A stretch of DNA of 64,000 nucleotides from Bradyrhizobium sp. ORS 278 (GCF_000026145.1 NC_009445.1:3844001-3908000), one strand, 5' to 3'; counted from the first letter of the stretch, positions 9,307 to 16,797 are shown. The notes: generated by a model from the letters alone, not told the origin. Translations and numbers: made by a program.

Positions 9307-9543
9307 ATGACGTCTCGCAACCGCCTTATCCTCGCTTTGTCCGCCGCCGCTCTCGCCTTCAACGTCGCCGCCGCGCCAGTCGCGTTCGCGGAGGACAAGA
9401 TGAGCAAGGACGGGATGAAGAAAGACGCGATGTCCCACGACGGGATGAAGAAGGACACGATGGCCAAAGACGGCATGAAGAAGGACGATGCCATGTCCAA
9501 GGACGGCATGAAGAAGGACGACGGCATGATGAAGAAGAACTGA
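9307..9543 (+). CDS. Exported pentapeptide MXKDX repeat protein
   Basis: This 78-residue protein has a clear signal peptide (hydrophobic residues 6-25, cleavage after VAFA) and a mature part built from repeats of the form (D/K)GMKKD, (K/H)DAMS and KDTMA, that is, the MXKDX family. It is rich in Met, Lys and Asp, and contains no Cys. A strong GAAGGAG ribosome site lies before the ATG. Relatives often occur near ECF sigma and anti-sigma genes, but none is adjacent here. The role is unknown; metal binding through Met and Asp or a buffering role in the periplasm is possible. Confidence 0.88.
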   Translation: MTSRNRLILALSAAALAFNVAAAPVAFAEDKMSKDGMKKDAMSHDGMKKDTMAKDGMKKDDAMSKDGMKKDDGMMKKN

Positions 9544-9606
9544 GCCGCATCGCTCGCAGCAATGCCGGGTCCATGAGGCTTACATCGGATCCTCGCGACA
9601 TCGGGA

Positions 9607-9637
9607 GGCGCCATGGCGGGCAACCGGCCATGGCGCC
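9607..9637. terminator. Hairpin between convergent small genes
   Basis: An 11-bp perfect stem (GGCGCCATGGC / GCCATGGCGCC) with a 9-nt loop lies between the stops of the convergent MXKDX and DUF6481-type genes. It has no T-tract, so rho-independent function is plausible but not certain. Confidence 0.55.
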
Positions 9638-9643
9638 GCTCCA

Positions 9644-9997
9644 TCACTTCTTCTTGCCGCGCGCCTTGCGGGCGGCGTAACGCGCGTCGCGCTTGGCCTT
9701 CTGCTCGGCTTCGAGCTCGGCGGCGCGGGCGGCCGCTTCTTCCGCCTCACGGGCGAGCCGTGCCGTCTCAGCGGCCTTGGCCTCCTCCTCGATTCGCTTC
9801 TGCTCGGCCTTCGCAGCCTCACGCTCGAGTCGCTGCTGCTCGCGGCGCGCCGCCGCCGCCTCGCGCTCCTGCCGTCGCTTCACGACCTCGGGATCGTCAG
9901 GCCCGGGCTGCGACTTGAATTTCTGCAGGATGCTCTGTCGGGCCTGCTGCGCGGCCTTCTGCCGATCGGCAAATCCGGGTTCCTTGAATCCTCTCAT
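9644..9997 (-). CDS. Small highly charged helical protein (DUF6481-type)
   Basis: This 117-residue protein is one long Ala/Glu/Lys/Arg-rich helix, predicted coiled coil from about residue 38 to 110, ending in a basic tail (ARKARGKKK). The N-terminal phrase with GFADRQKAAQQARQSILQKF is the part I recognise from the DUF6481 family of Rhizobiales. There is no signal peptide, so it is probably cytoplasmic and perhaps nucleic-acid-associated because of the basic end. Function is unknown. Confidence 0.75.
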   Translation of the reverse strand: MRGFKEPGFADRQKAAQQARQSILQKFKSQPGPDDPEVVKRRQEREAAAARREQQRLEREAAKAEQKRIEEEAKAAETARLAREAEEAAARAAELEAEQKAKRDARYAARKARGKKK

Positions 9998-10333
9998 GGA
10001 AACGTCGTCACTTCGCTACTGGTGTGGTTTGGGTATGGTTTGATCGGCGTGGTTCGGTCAGGGGCGGCATCTGCCGCCAAGCCATTCCTCCACGGTGTCG
10101 TGAACACGAGCGAAGGCTGACGCGAGGCCGTGTGTATAGGATCGCATGCGTCGATGACAAATGCTTTATCGACAGTCCTCCACATCGCGCCCGCCGGGCG
10201 CTTGCATGCTTTGTAGCGATCGCTATGTAAGCATCCCCGTCGTGTCGGCGAAGGTCGGCCGGTTGTGAAATTTATCACACCCCACGGGCGTTGGCGCACC
10301 ATCCGGGTGCGACATCCAAGGGAGTTTACCGGC
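9998..10333. other. Intergenic region without a credible gene
   Basis: These 336 bases lie between the DUF6481-type gene and a small membrane-protein gene. Short open frames exist, but none has a ribosome site or protein-like composition. The feature of note is the CRP-like palindrome at 10264-10279. Confidence 0.6.
10264..10279. promoter_or_regulatory. Perfect CRP-type palindrome (TGTGA-N6-TCACA)
   Basis: TGTGA, six AT-only bases, then TCACA matches the CRP/FNR-superfamily consensus exactly. It lies 55 nt upstream of the start of the small membrane protein at 10334, a usual activator distance. Which family member would bind (CRP-like or another) cannot be told from the site. Confidence 0.55.
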
Positions 10334-10585
10334 ATGGCCTCTGTATTTTGGGGGCGCGGGCGCATGTTGCTCGCCGTCGCTCTTTTTGCTTTCCTCGTCA
10401 GTGCCGGTGTGATGACGGCCGTGTTCGCCCGGCCCATCCCCGTTGCGCCCGGTGTGTTGGGTGTCGAATGGGAATGCGCGCAGATGTTCTGGGTGACGAG
10501 CTGCACGCGTTTGACGCCGTTGACGCCGGCCGCGCGTCAGCATCACGGGCCGCATGGCGAGGCGGCCGACCTGCGCTCCGCCTAG
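10334..10585 (+). CDS. Small single-pass membrane protein, unknown function
   Basis: This 83-residue protein has one hydrophobic helix at about residues 10-31 and a short polar tail with two cysteines (WECAQMF and TSCTRL). The ATG at 10334 is preferred because GGGAG precedes it; an earlier in-frame GTG lies inside the CRP-like palindrome. A second tiny membrane protein gene follows after 12 nt. I do not recognise a family. Confidence 0.55.
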   Translation: MASVFWGRGRMLLAVALFAFLVSAGVMTAVFARPIPVAPGVLGVEWECAQMFWVTSCTRLTPLTPAARQHHGPHGEAADLRSA

Positions 10586-10597
10586 GCTCGGCATGGC

Positions 10598-10774
10598 ATG
10601 AGCGCACAGGACAGCGGTGGCGGACGGGGCGGCGCGATCGCGGCGCTGGTGTTCGCGGCGGTCATGGTCGGCTTCGGCCTGTGGCTGGCTCACAGCCTGA
10701 CGGCGGCGAGCAAGATGCAGGATTGCCTCATGTCGGGCCGCAGCAACTGCAACGTCATTGCGCCGGAGCGCTGA
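10598..10774 (+). CDS. Small single-pass membrane protein with C-terminal cysteine pair
   Basis: These 58 codons encode a Gly-rich start, one transmembrane helix (about 13-31), then a short tail of the form KMQDCLMSGRSNCNVI. The two cysteines spaced by seven residues, next to the membrane, look conserved in similar small Bradyrhizobium proteins I recall. It is too short for many gene callers. It probably forms an operon with the gene ending at 10585. Function is unknown. Confidence 0.6.
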   Translation: MSAQDSGGGRGGAIAALVFAAVMVGFGLWLAHSLTAASKMQDCLMSGRSNCNVIAPER

Positions 10775-10987
10775 CGGTCCTCGCAGCGGCGAATCAGCGC
10801 GATTTCCGCGTATCCTGTTGTTCGCGCAGGGAACCGGCCGCAAAATCGTCTGGATTTTAACGGCCTGTCGCGAAGATTGTGGAATTGGTGGTCGCGTTCG
10901 GCAGATGATCGAGCGAGCGCTCGGCGCGCCACGGTGTTGGCCTGGACGGAACCACTGCGGATGATTGGCCAGCGAGGGGTAGGCAGC

Positions 10988-11920
10988 ATGACGTCGTTCG
11001 ATGACACCAGATCTCCACGCCGATCCTGGCTGGCGGCTGCAGCGATCCTGGCTGCTGTGGCATTGCCGAGCGCCGGCTATGCCCAGGGGCCAGGGCAGGG
11101 GCTGGACCAGGGTGGCCCGGGCCATCCGCCGCAGGGCCGCCCGCCGAGTGTCATTCGTCAGGGGCAGGGCGGCCAGCCCGCCGGTCAGCCTCAGGCACAA
11201 CAGGCGCCGCGCCAGCAAGGCCCCATGGTCGGACAGCCCAGTGGACCTCCGCCGCGCGCCGCCATGCAGCCTCAGATACCGCCCCAGGGGCGTCCGCCGG
11301 CGCCGGTGGCGCAACAGGGCCGGCCGCCCGGCGTGGCGTATGATCGCGGCCATGGCTATCCCGCCGGGTCCGGACCCGCGGCCGTGGGACGCGGGCCGGA
11401 TGTGCGCTTCGCCCGGGGCGCCATCGGTGTTCGCGACTATGGCGGCCAGCCCTATCGCGGCCGGGTCGGCTGGGAAGGCGGCCGCTGGCGTCACGAGGTT
11501 CACAATGGACGGCCCGGCTGGTGGTGGGATGTCGGCGGCGTCTGGTATTATTATCCTGAGCCGATGGAGGGCCCGCCGACCTACGTGTCCGATGATTACG
11601 CCGACGATGTCGTCTATGCGCCGGCCACGGCGTATGAGGCGCCACCGCCGCCGGTCGCCTATGAGCCCGCGCCGCCGCCCTCCGATCCCGATCCCGCGGC
11701 AAGCGCGCTGGGTGGCGCCATCATCGGGGGTGTGCTCGGCGGCATCCTGACCGGGAAGGCGGGAGGCGCAGCCGCTGGCGCCGTGCTCGGCGGAGCCACG
11801 GGAGCGATCGCCGGCGCCACCGCCGCGTCGCGGCCGGGTTATTACCTGTCGCAAGGCAATTGCTATTATCGCTATCCGTCGGGCGAGTATGTCGCGGTCG
11901 ATTCACGCTCCTGCTACTGA
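10988..11920 (+). CDS. Exported Pro/Gln/Gly-rich protein with glycine-zipper segment
   Basis: This 310-residue protein has a signal peptide (residues about 12-32, ending in AGYAQ) and a Pro/Gln/Gly-rich stretch (about 33-130). Next comes a Tyr/Trp-rich part with GRPGWWWDVGGVWYYYPEP, then a glycine zipper of repeated GG/AG steps (about 238-278). It ends with a compact motif (QGNCYYRYPSGEYVAVDSRSC) that likely forms a disulfide. Glycine zippers of this kind occur in envelope proteins that insert in or associate with the outer membrane. The ATG at 10988 is preceded by a GGGGTAGG-like site. Function is unknown. Confidence 0.75.
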   Translation: MTSFDDTRSPRRSWLAAAAILAAVALPSAGYAQGPGQGLDQGGPGHPPQGRPPSVIRQGQGGQPAGQPQAQQAPRQQGPMVGQPSGPPPRAAMQPQIPPQGRPPAPVAQQGRPPGVAYDRGHGYPAGSGPAAVGRGPDVRFARGAIGVRDYGGQPYRGRVGWEGGRWRHEVHNGRPGWWWDVGGVWYYYPEPMEGPPTYVSDDYADDVVYAPATAYEAPPPPVAYEPAPPPSDPDPAASALGGAIIGGVLGGILTGKAGGAAAGAVLGGATGAIAGATAASRPGYYLSQGNCYYRYPSGEYVAVDSRSCY

Positions 11921-12097
11921 GCCGATGCTGCTCTCCGTCACTCTGCGTCGCGCCCTGAACCTGGACGACGTGCGCGCGACTGATGACTGAGGCGGATCCG
12001 ATTCCGGCCCGCCCGGACCTCCGCAAAGGTCCGGAGCGGGACTTGCACCGAATCCTGTTAGGCTTTGCTTCAAGGTGAGGTGAGAGTTTCCGGAACG

Positions 12098-12484
12098 ATG
12101 GCCAAGGCGTCCAAGCTGGTTGCCGCCAAGGGCGGCAGGGTTCTCCTGGTCCGGCGTCGCATCGACGGCCGCTGGATGTTTCCGGGCGGCCGCAAGCGGT
12201 CGCGCGAAACCGAAAAGGACTGTCTCAAACGCGAGATCAAGGAGGAGCTGCCGAAGCTCAAGCTCGGCCGGCTTCGCCTCTGGAAGGAAGTCACCACCAA
12301 GAACAAGCGCTCCGGGCGCAGGATGAGCGATGCGATCTTCATCGCCAAGCATGCCAAGGGACGGCTCGAGATCGGCGACAAGAAGGAGATCGATCGGGCG
12401 GTGTGGCAGAAGCCCTACGGCCTGAGCCTCACGCCGACCTCGCGCTACATCCGCGACCGTCTGTTCCCGCGCAAGGCGGACTGA
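12098..12484 (+). CDS. NUDIX hydrolase
   Basis: This 128-residue protein contains a NUDIX box, GGRKRSRETEKDCLKREIKEEL, at about 29-50, with the REIKEE metal-binding core intact. The glycine that normally follows two residues after the core is a proline here. NUDIX enzymes cleave nucleoside diphosphates linked to another group; the substrate is not predictable. The ATG at 12098 is preferred, with GAGGTGAG about 12 nt upstream. An in-frame GTG at 12080 would add six residues. Confidence 0.8.
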   Translation: MAKASKLVAAKGGRVLLVRRRIDGRWMFPGGRKRSRETEKDCLKREIKEELPKLKLGRLRLWKEVTTKNKRSGRRMSDAIFIAKHAKGRLEIGDKKEIDRAVWQKPYGLSLTPTSRYIRDRLFPRKAD

Positions 12485-12532
12485 CCTTCCGGATCGTCGG
12501 GAACGCCTCGCGATCTCCGGCGTTATCTGGTC

Positions 12533-12727
12533 ATGACTTACGAGAGCACAGCCAGACCGCCACGCGTCCTCACGCCTGAAGAGCGTCGGGCGCGCGATGC
12601 CATGCGCAGGGCCGATGCCGAGCAGGCCATGCGCGAGCACGAGGAGGCCCAGCGGGCCTTTTACAAGAACCGCGAGAGACTGCGTGCCGAACGTCTGGCA
12701 CGCGAAGCCGCCGACAAGCAAGGCTGA
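12533..12727 (+). CDS. Small charged helical protein, unknown function
   Basis: These 64 codons encode an Arg/Glu/Ala-rich protein predicted to be helical from residue 15 onwards (EERRARDAMRRADAEQAMRE). There is no signal or membrane segment. It follows the NUDIX gene on the same strand after 48 nt and converges with the hemoglobin gene. Composition and codon use are gene-like; function is unknown. Confidence 0.5.
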   Translation: MTYESTARPPRVLTPEERRARDAMRRADAEQAMREHEEAQRAFYKNRERLRAERLAREAADKQG

Positions 12728-12738
12728 GCCGGAACGAC

Positions 12739-13161
12739 TCAGCCGGCTGCGCGCGTGCGGAAGGCGTTCGCCATGCGCAGGAACGCCCGATCGAGCAGGT
12801 CGTACATGTCGCCGGTGATGTCGCAATCGAACATCGCCCTGCGCATGCACGTCATCCACTCGTCGCGTTCGGCATCGCCGATCGGATACGGGCGGTGCGC
12901 GGACATGATGCAGCGGTGTTCGGCACGCTCGAAATAGAGCGGCGGACCACCCAGCCATCCGCTCAGGAACTCGAACAGCATTTGCCGGATCGGACCGAGA
13001 TCGGCATCGTGCATGGCGCGGATGCGGCGCGCATCCGGCTCGTCGTCCATGATCGCATAGAAGCGATCCGCGAGGCGTCGCACGCCTTCTTCTCCGCCGA
13101 TCAGCTCGTAGGGCGTCGCCTCGACTGCCACTACTTCGCTGGAATGCTCCGCTGCCGTCAT
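12739..13161 (-). CDS. Group II truncated hemoglobin
   Basis: This 140-residue globin carries the truncated-hemoglobin II pattern: PYELIGGEEGVRRLADRFY (helices A-B with Tyr B10 near 35), SGWLGGPPLYFE, then the proximal histidine near 89 in MSAHRPYPIG and the family's tryptophan G8 near 102 (DEWMTCM). Group II globins bind O2 tightly and handle NO, peroxide or O2 delivery. A FixK/FNR-type box lies 54 nt upstream of the start, which supports low-oxygen control. The 15-residue N-terminal extension is unremarkable. Confidence 0.88.
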   Translation of the reverse strand: MTAAEHSSEVVAVEATPYELIGGEEGVRRLADRFYAIMDDEPDARRIRAMHDADLGPIRQMLFEFLSGWLGGPPLYFERAEHRCIMSAHRPYPIGDAERDEWMTCMRRAMFDCDITGDMYDLLDRAFLRMANAFRTRAAG

Positions 13162-13214
13162 CGCATCTCGTTTCCGTTCGTCCCGCAGCCAACAGGCCGC
13201 GCGCGCCCCTCGCC

Positions 13215-13228
13215 TTGATCTGCGTCAA
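13215..13228. promoter_or_regulatory. FixK/FNR-type box upstream of the truncated hemoglobin
   Basis: TTGA-TCTGCG-TCAA fits the rhizobial FixK/FNR consensus TTGA/C-N6-T/GCAA. Its centre is about 60 nt before the start codon at 13161 on the minus strand, leaving room for a start site some 41 nt downstream as in class II activation. Binding of a FixK2-like regulator is inferred. Confidence 0.6.
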
Positions 13229-13293
13229 AGGCGACGAGGCGATGGCTGGGACAGGGCGGAGCCGCGGATGTTCGTAACGAGCGCGCGGGGGCG

Positions 13294-13710
13294 CTAGCGC
13301 ATATTGTTGGCTTTGACGAAGCGCTGGCGGTCGGTGTCGGCTGCGATCTGGCGCAGCGTCTGGCGCAGCAGCGCGAGATCGACGGGCTTGGAGAATGGCG
13401 GGTAGACGTTGAGGCCGAGGATCTTTCCGGCCCGCACCGTGACGTCGCGGGTCTGGTCGTCGGAGCCGCTGATGATCAAGATGGGCGTCCGCGATTTCAT
13501 GTCGGCGAGCAGCTGCAGCACCTCGGTGCCCGACCGTTCGCCGAGGTTCAGGTCGAGGGTGATGCACTCGAAATTGCGCCGGCGCAGCACGTTCATGGCG
13601 CCGTCCACCGAGTTCACGCCGGTGGTCGCAAAGCCCGCTTGCACCGCGATCTTGCGCAGGATCGACAGATGAACGTCGGCATCTTCGATCACGAGAAGTT
13701 CGTTCAGCAT
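13294..13710 (-). CDS. Single-domain response regulator (receiver only)
   Basis: This 138-residue protein is a CheY-like receiver domain with no output domain. The acidic pair is E9-D10, the phosphoacceptor is D53 in CITLDLNLGERSG, the switch serine lies in LIISGSDD, and the conserved lysine lies in PFSKPVDL. Such proteins act by protein contact or as phosphate relays. No sensor kinase is adjacent in the window, so the partner is unknown. Confidence 0.88.
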   Translation of the reverse strand: MLNELLVIEDADVHLSILRKIAVQAGFATTGVNSVDGAMNVLRRRNFECITLDLNLGERSGTEVLQLLADMKSRTPILIISGSDDQTRDVTVRAGKILGLNVYPPFSKPVDLALLRQTLRQIAADTDRQRFVKANNMR

Positions 13711-14031
13711 GGTCCCCGCGCGGCTGTGTGTCGGCTTCTGATGGGCGCTGGGAGCTTAAGAGTCGGTTTCTGAGTTCCACGTAAATTTTCAATCCCGTAG
13801 AATTACGGAAGATTCTGCACGGCATCGTGTGTTGTTGGGTGAGGCGGCGAACACTCCCCCGGCAATCGATCTGTCGCGATGCGACCGCCCCGGATCGGTG
13901 TCGTCCCGGCCAGCGGCGATAGGGGCGCGCCAGGTTGTGACCGCACCCTGCGCCGAGACGTGAGCAATCGTCATCGCAGCGCCTCCGGCGCCCGAGCTTT
14001 GCGGGTCGGCTCGCCCTCGACAACAGAGGGC
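13711..14031. other. Gene-free region upstream of the structured element
   Basis: These 321 bases hold the promoter side of the response-regulator gene (AT-rich near 13770-13810) and the approach to the palindromic element that starts at 14032. Open frames are short and lack protein-like composition. Nothing else was recognised. Confidence 0.5.
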
Positions 14032-14300
14032 GCGGGGAATGCCGGGTGAAGGCCTCACCCATGGCCCGCCTGCAGCAAGAAAAGCAGGCGGCAGTCACCA
14101 CAGGTTCAGCCGGTTCGACCCGGCATTCCCCGCACGATGGTCTTCACGCTTATACGCGATCTCCCCGGTGTCCGGCCTGGTAGCCACCGTCGCCCAAGGG
14201 GTCATCATCCCCCTAAGACTTGGCGCCAGCTTCGGGGCGCCAGGACCACGCGATTTCACGTCCGCCGACTGTCGTTCGTCCGCACAGCGTACTGTGCTGC
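14032..14300. repeat. Strongly structured intergenic element (candidate dispersed repeat or structured RNA)
   Basis: A 16-bp perfect inverted repeat (GCGGGGAATGCCGGGT at 14032-14047, complement at 14118-14133) closes a 70-nt loop. Inside it is an 8-bp perfect hairpin (CCGCCTGC 14066-14073 / GCAGGCGG 14084-14091). More hairpins follow: GGGG/CCCC near 14198-14212, TGGCGCC at 14221-14227 with 14236-14242, and GCACAG at 14282-14287 with 14292-14297. The out-of-frame translations look like spurious proteins I recall from many Bradyrhizobiaceae intergenic regions, so I think this is a recurrent noncoding element, but that is memory and was not searched. Confidence 0.55.
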
Positions 14301-14394
14301 GACAGGCCGGCGGCCACCGCATCCCGCGCCCAACGTCCGTGACGATCGCGATCCGCCCCTCTCGAGGAGCACGGGACGACCGCAGTAGGCCCCA

Positions 14395-14433
14395 GTTTTT
14401 GAAAAAACGAAAGCCCATTTTTTCTGTGATGGG
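14395..14433. terminator. Two AT-rich hairpins at the end of the structured element
   Basis: GTTTTT-G-AAAAAAC (14395-14408) is followed by CCCAT / ATGGG (14414-14433), which encloses a run of T. They may end a transcript that crosses the structured element on the plus strand, or they may be its distal boundary. From 14434 to 14752 no gene was seen; AT-rich stretches near 14615-14650 are the likely promoter region of the outer-membrane protein gene at 14753. Confidence 0.4.
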
Positions 14434-14752
14434 ACCGGACAAGGGTGATGTCCATGAGACGCCAGCGAAAACCGCCGTTCCGGCGCAGCGCGCTTTGTTA
14501 GTTCACGGCCGCCGGCTGCGGGCAGGCAGCCGCTCTCGTCGACCCGCCGGGCAAATCACTTGCGACGGGGCCGGCGATCGATGGCGCCCGGCTCCTATCA
14601 AGCTGCTCAATACATCAAATCAAAACGATCAATTTTACGAATGTTCCGAATTCGCGCATCAATCGCCGGATCGGTCGGGCGCGGGCGCGCCGCCGGCCGG
14701 TCGATAGGGCAAGCTCGTTTCAAGAGAAAGCGCGCCGCCGAGAGGGGGGAAT

Positions 14753-15736
14753 ATGGGACGAGGACTGAAGCAGTCCGCTCTGATGGCATTGGTGCTGGCC
14801 GGTATGCTCCAGGGAGCGCGGGCTGCAGAGAACGGGACGACCAACTATCCGGCGGGATCACCCGGCGTGTTCATCGGCACCATGCCGCCGATCCCCGGCC
14901 TGTTTGCGATCAGCCAGACCAGCTACACCAGCGCCAACGGGCTGTATGACGGGCAGGGCAACAAGCTGCCGATCAATTTCAAGCTGTCGTCGGTGTCGGA
15001 GACCATGCGATTCCTGGCCAGCTATCCCGGCGAATTCTTCGGGGCGCACGTCTACTCGCAGCTCGTCGTCCCCTTCGTCCACCTCGAAAGCTCCAATCCT
15101 GCCGGATCTTTCCAGGCCAACGGGCTTGCGAACATTACCTTCTCGCCCGTCATCCTGCGCTGGGCCTTGTCGCCCGCTCAGAGCGTGACGGTGGGGCTCG
15201 ACCTCATGCCGAATACCGGTACCTATTCGGCGCGGCAGCCGCTGAACGTCGGTACCAACTACACGACCATCTCGCCGGTGGTCGCCTATCGCTATGCCGA
15301 TCCGAAGGGGTTCGAGTTCGCCGTCTCGCCGCGTCTCTTGCTCAACACCACAAATACGGACTCTGTCAACGCGTTCACGCAACTGGGCCAGCAATATCGC
15401 AGCGGCGACGCGCTGGTAGTCGACTTCAACGCCGGCTACAACATTGGCGCGTGGAAGCTCGGCGTGGTCGGCGGCTACACGCATCAATATCAGGACGACA
15501 AGATCAACGGCGTCAAGGCATTCAATCTGGCGGGCGTCCAGGACGGCAATCGTCTCAAGTCGCTGAATCTCGGCCCGTCGCTGAGCTATGACGGCGGAGC
15601 CTTTCAGATCAATGTGAACTATCAGCACACATTCCATGTCGAGAACGGCAGCCGCAGCGATACGGTCTGGGCGAACCTGGCGTTCCCGATCTGGGTGCCG
15701 GCACCCCCGCCGGGCGCCGGACCGGGCAAGCGCTGA
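14753..15736 (+). CDS. Outer-membrane channel of the SphA / phenol-degradation MetA-like family
   Basis: This 327-residue protein has a signal peptide (about 1-24, ending in ARAAE). A beta-rich body follows with alternating aromatic strands, such as FKLSSVSETMRFLASYPGEF, the motif VTVGLDLMPNTGTY and AYRYADPKGFEFAVSPRLLL, as in outer-membrane proteins found in aromatic-degradation operons. It ends with a proline-rich tail. A strong AGAGGGGGGA ribosome site precedes the ATG. It is convergent with the NodD-like regulator of the next cluster and may be the outer-membrane entry for its substrate; that link is inference from position and family. Confidence 0.8.
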   Translation: MGRGLKQSALMALVLAGMLQGARAAENGTTNYPAGSPGVFIGTMPPIPGLFAISQTSYTSANGLYDGQGNKLPINFKLSSVSETMRFLASYPGEFFGAHVYSQLVVPFVHLESSNPAGSFQANGLANITFSPVILRWALSPAQSVTVGLDLMPNTGTYSARQPLNVGTNYTTISPVVAYRYADPKGFEFAVSPRLLLNTTNTDSVNAFTQLGQQYRSGDALVVDFNAGYNIGAWKLGVVGGYTHQYQDDKINGVKAFNLAGVQDGNRLKSLNLGPSLSYDGGAFQINVNYQHTFHVENGSRSDTVWANLAFPIWVPAPPPGAGPGKR

Positions 15737-15773
15737 GCCGCGCTGCAAGTCCCGACATTCGAGACGTGCGAAT

Positions 15774-15794
15774 GGCCGGCGCCTTGCGCCGGCC
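15774..15794. terminator. Bidirectional hairpin between convergent genes
   Basis: A 9-bp perfect stem (GGCCGGCGC / GCGCCGGCC) with a CTT loop lies between the outer-membrane protein gene and the LysR gene, which face each other. There is no long T-tract. Confidence 0.6.
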
Positions 15795-15822
15795 GTTCGT
15801 CATGACAGGTACGGGATGTCGA

Positions 15823-16731
15823 TCACGGCAACTCGGCGACGACCTCGCGCATCAGGTTGCGCAGCCACAGCAGGCCGGCATCGTTGGAGCGATAGCGGTG
15901 CCACTGCACGCGCTGGCGCAACACCGGGAGCTTGATGGGCAGCTCGATGATGCGGATCGGCAGGCTGCGCTGGGCGGCGACAGCGAGCTTGCGGTGCACG
16001 GTGGCGATGCGGTCCGTCCCGGCGATGAGATGAGGGATCGCAGTGAAGGCGTAGACCGAGATGTCCTCGCGGCGGCTGGTGTCGCGCTGCTCCAGGTAAT
16101 GGGTTTCGAGCGACTGCGCGGCGATCGCGGGCCGCATCACGACATGGGACGCGCTGGCGAAATCCTGCCGTGACAGCTTGACCTTGCCGTACTTCCCCTT
16201 GCTCCAGGCGATGACGCAGAAATCGTCCTCGAAGATGACTTCGGACGGATGCAGCTTCGAGCTGAACTCCTCGGGAATGATCAAGAGGTCGACATCGCCG
16301 CGCTCGAGCGCGCGCTCCGGCCGCTGCACCTGCTGCAGGAAATCGAAGCGGATTCCGGGGGCGAGGGCTTCGCTGCGCGCCAGCAGCCGCGGGATCAGCG
16401 TCACCAGCGTGTAGTCCGAGGCCAGGATCTTGAAGCAGCGGTCGGATTGCGCCGGGTCGAACTCCGAGGATGCGGCGATCGCCCAGTCGACCCGCACGAG
16501 AAGGTCCCTGATCGAGTCCTTGAGCACCTCCGCCCGCGGCGTGAGCTCCATCTTCCGGCCGATCTTCACCAGCAGTTCGTCGTCGAAATAGGTGCGCAGG
16601 CGGAGCAGGGCGTTGCTCATCGCCGACTGCGTCATGTTCATGCGCGCGGCCGCGCCGCTGACGCTGCGCAGGTGCAGCAGATGGTCGAGCGCGACCAGCA
16701 GATTGAGATCGAACTTGTTGTTGAACCGCAT
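15823..16731 (-). CDS. fdeR: NodD/NahR-clade LysR-type regulator, probable FdeR (flavonoid sensor)
   Basis: This 302-residue LysR protein has a NodD-like N-terminus: RFNNKFDLNLLVALDHLLHL, helix-turn-helix GAAARMNMTQSAMSNALLRL, and RTYFDDELLVKIGRKMELTP. NodD and NahR proteins share exactly this pattern, and they sense flavonoids or salicylate. The C-terminal effector domain is full length. It is divergent from a catabolic operon whose gene order matches the fde naringenin-degradation operon of Herbaspirillum, where FdeR is a NodD-like, naringenin-responsive activator. A nod-box-like sequence lies in the shared 144-bp gap. The effector is inferred. Confidence 0.72.
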   Translation of the reverse strand: MRFNNKFDLNLLVALDHLLHLRSVSGAAARMNMTQSAMSNALLRLRTYFDDELLVKIGRKMELTPRAEVLKDSIRDLLVRVDWAIAASSEFDPAQSDRCFKILASDYTLVTLIPRLLARSEALAPGIRFDFLQQVQRPERALERGDVDLLIIPEEFSSKLHPSEVIFEDDFCVIAWSKGKYGKVKLSRQDFASASHVVMRPAIAAQSLETHYLEQRDTSRREDISVYAFTAIPHLIAGTDRIATVHRKLAVAAQRSLPIRIIELPIKLPVLRQRVQWHRYRSNDAGLLWLRNLMREVVAELP

Positions 16732-16758
16732 CGGCCGCCTCGCGGGAGGTATTTAGAG

Positions 16759-16797
16759 GATCAATGCCACCGATCTTGATAATCAATTTTTCGAAAT
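16759..16797 (+). promoter_or_regulatory. Nod-box-like LysR operator
   Basis: The gap between the LysR gene and the catabolic operon contains ATC-N9-GAT at 16760-16774, the core motif of NodD-type promoters. It continues into ATCTTGATAATCAATTTT (16773-16790), which resembles the 3' half of the nod box (ATC-N-AAACAATC-R-ATTTT). TTGAT-A-ATCAA at 16776-16786 is also a perfect palindrome. The site lies about 80-115 nt before the first gene of the operon. Confidence 0.6.

Noticed and set aside
14039..14707. Long plus-strand open frame across the structured element
   Set aside because: Composition is Arg/Ser/Pro-rich without any domain, it has no ribosome site, and the same DNA is full of perfect hairpins; I read it as noncoding.
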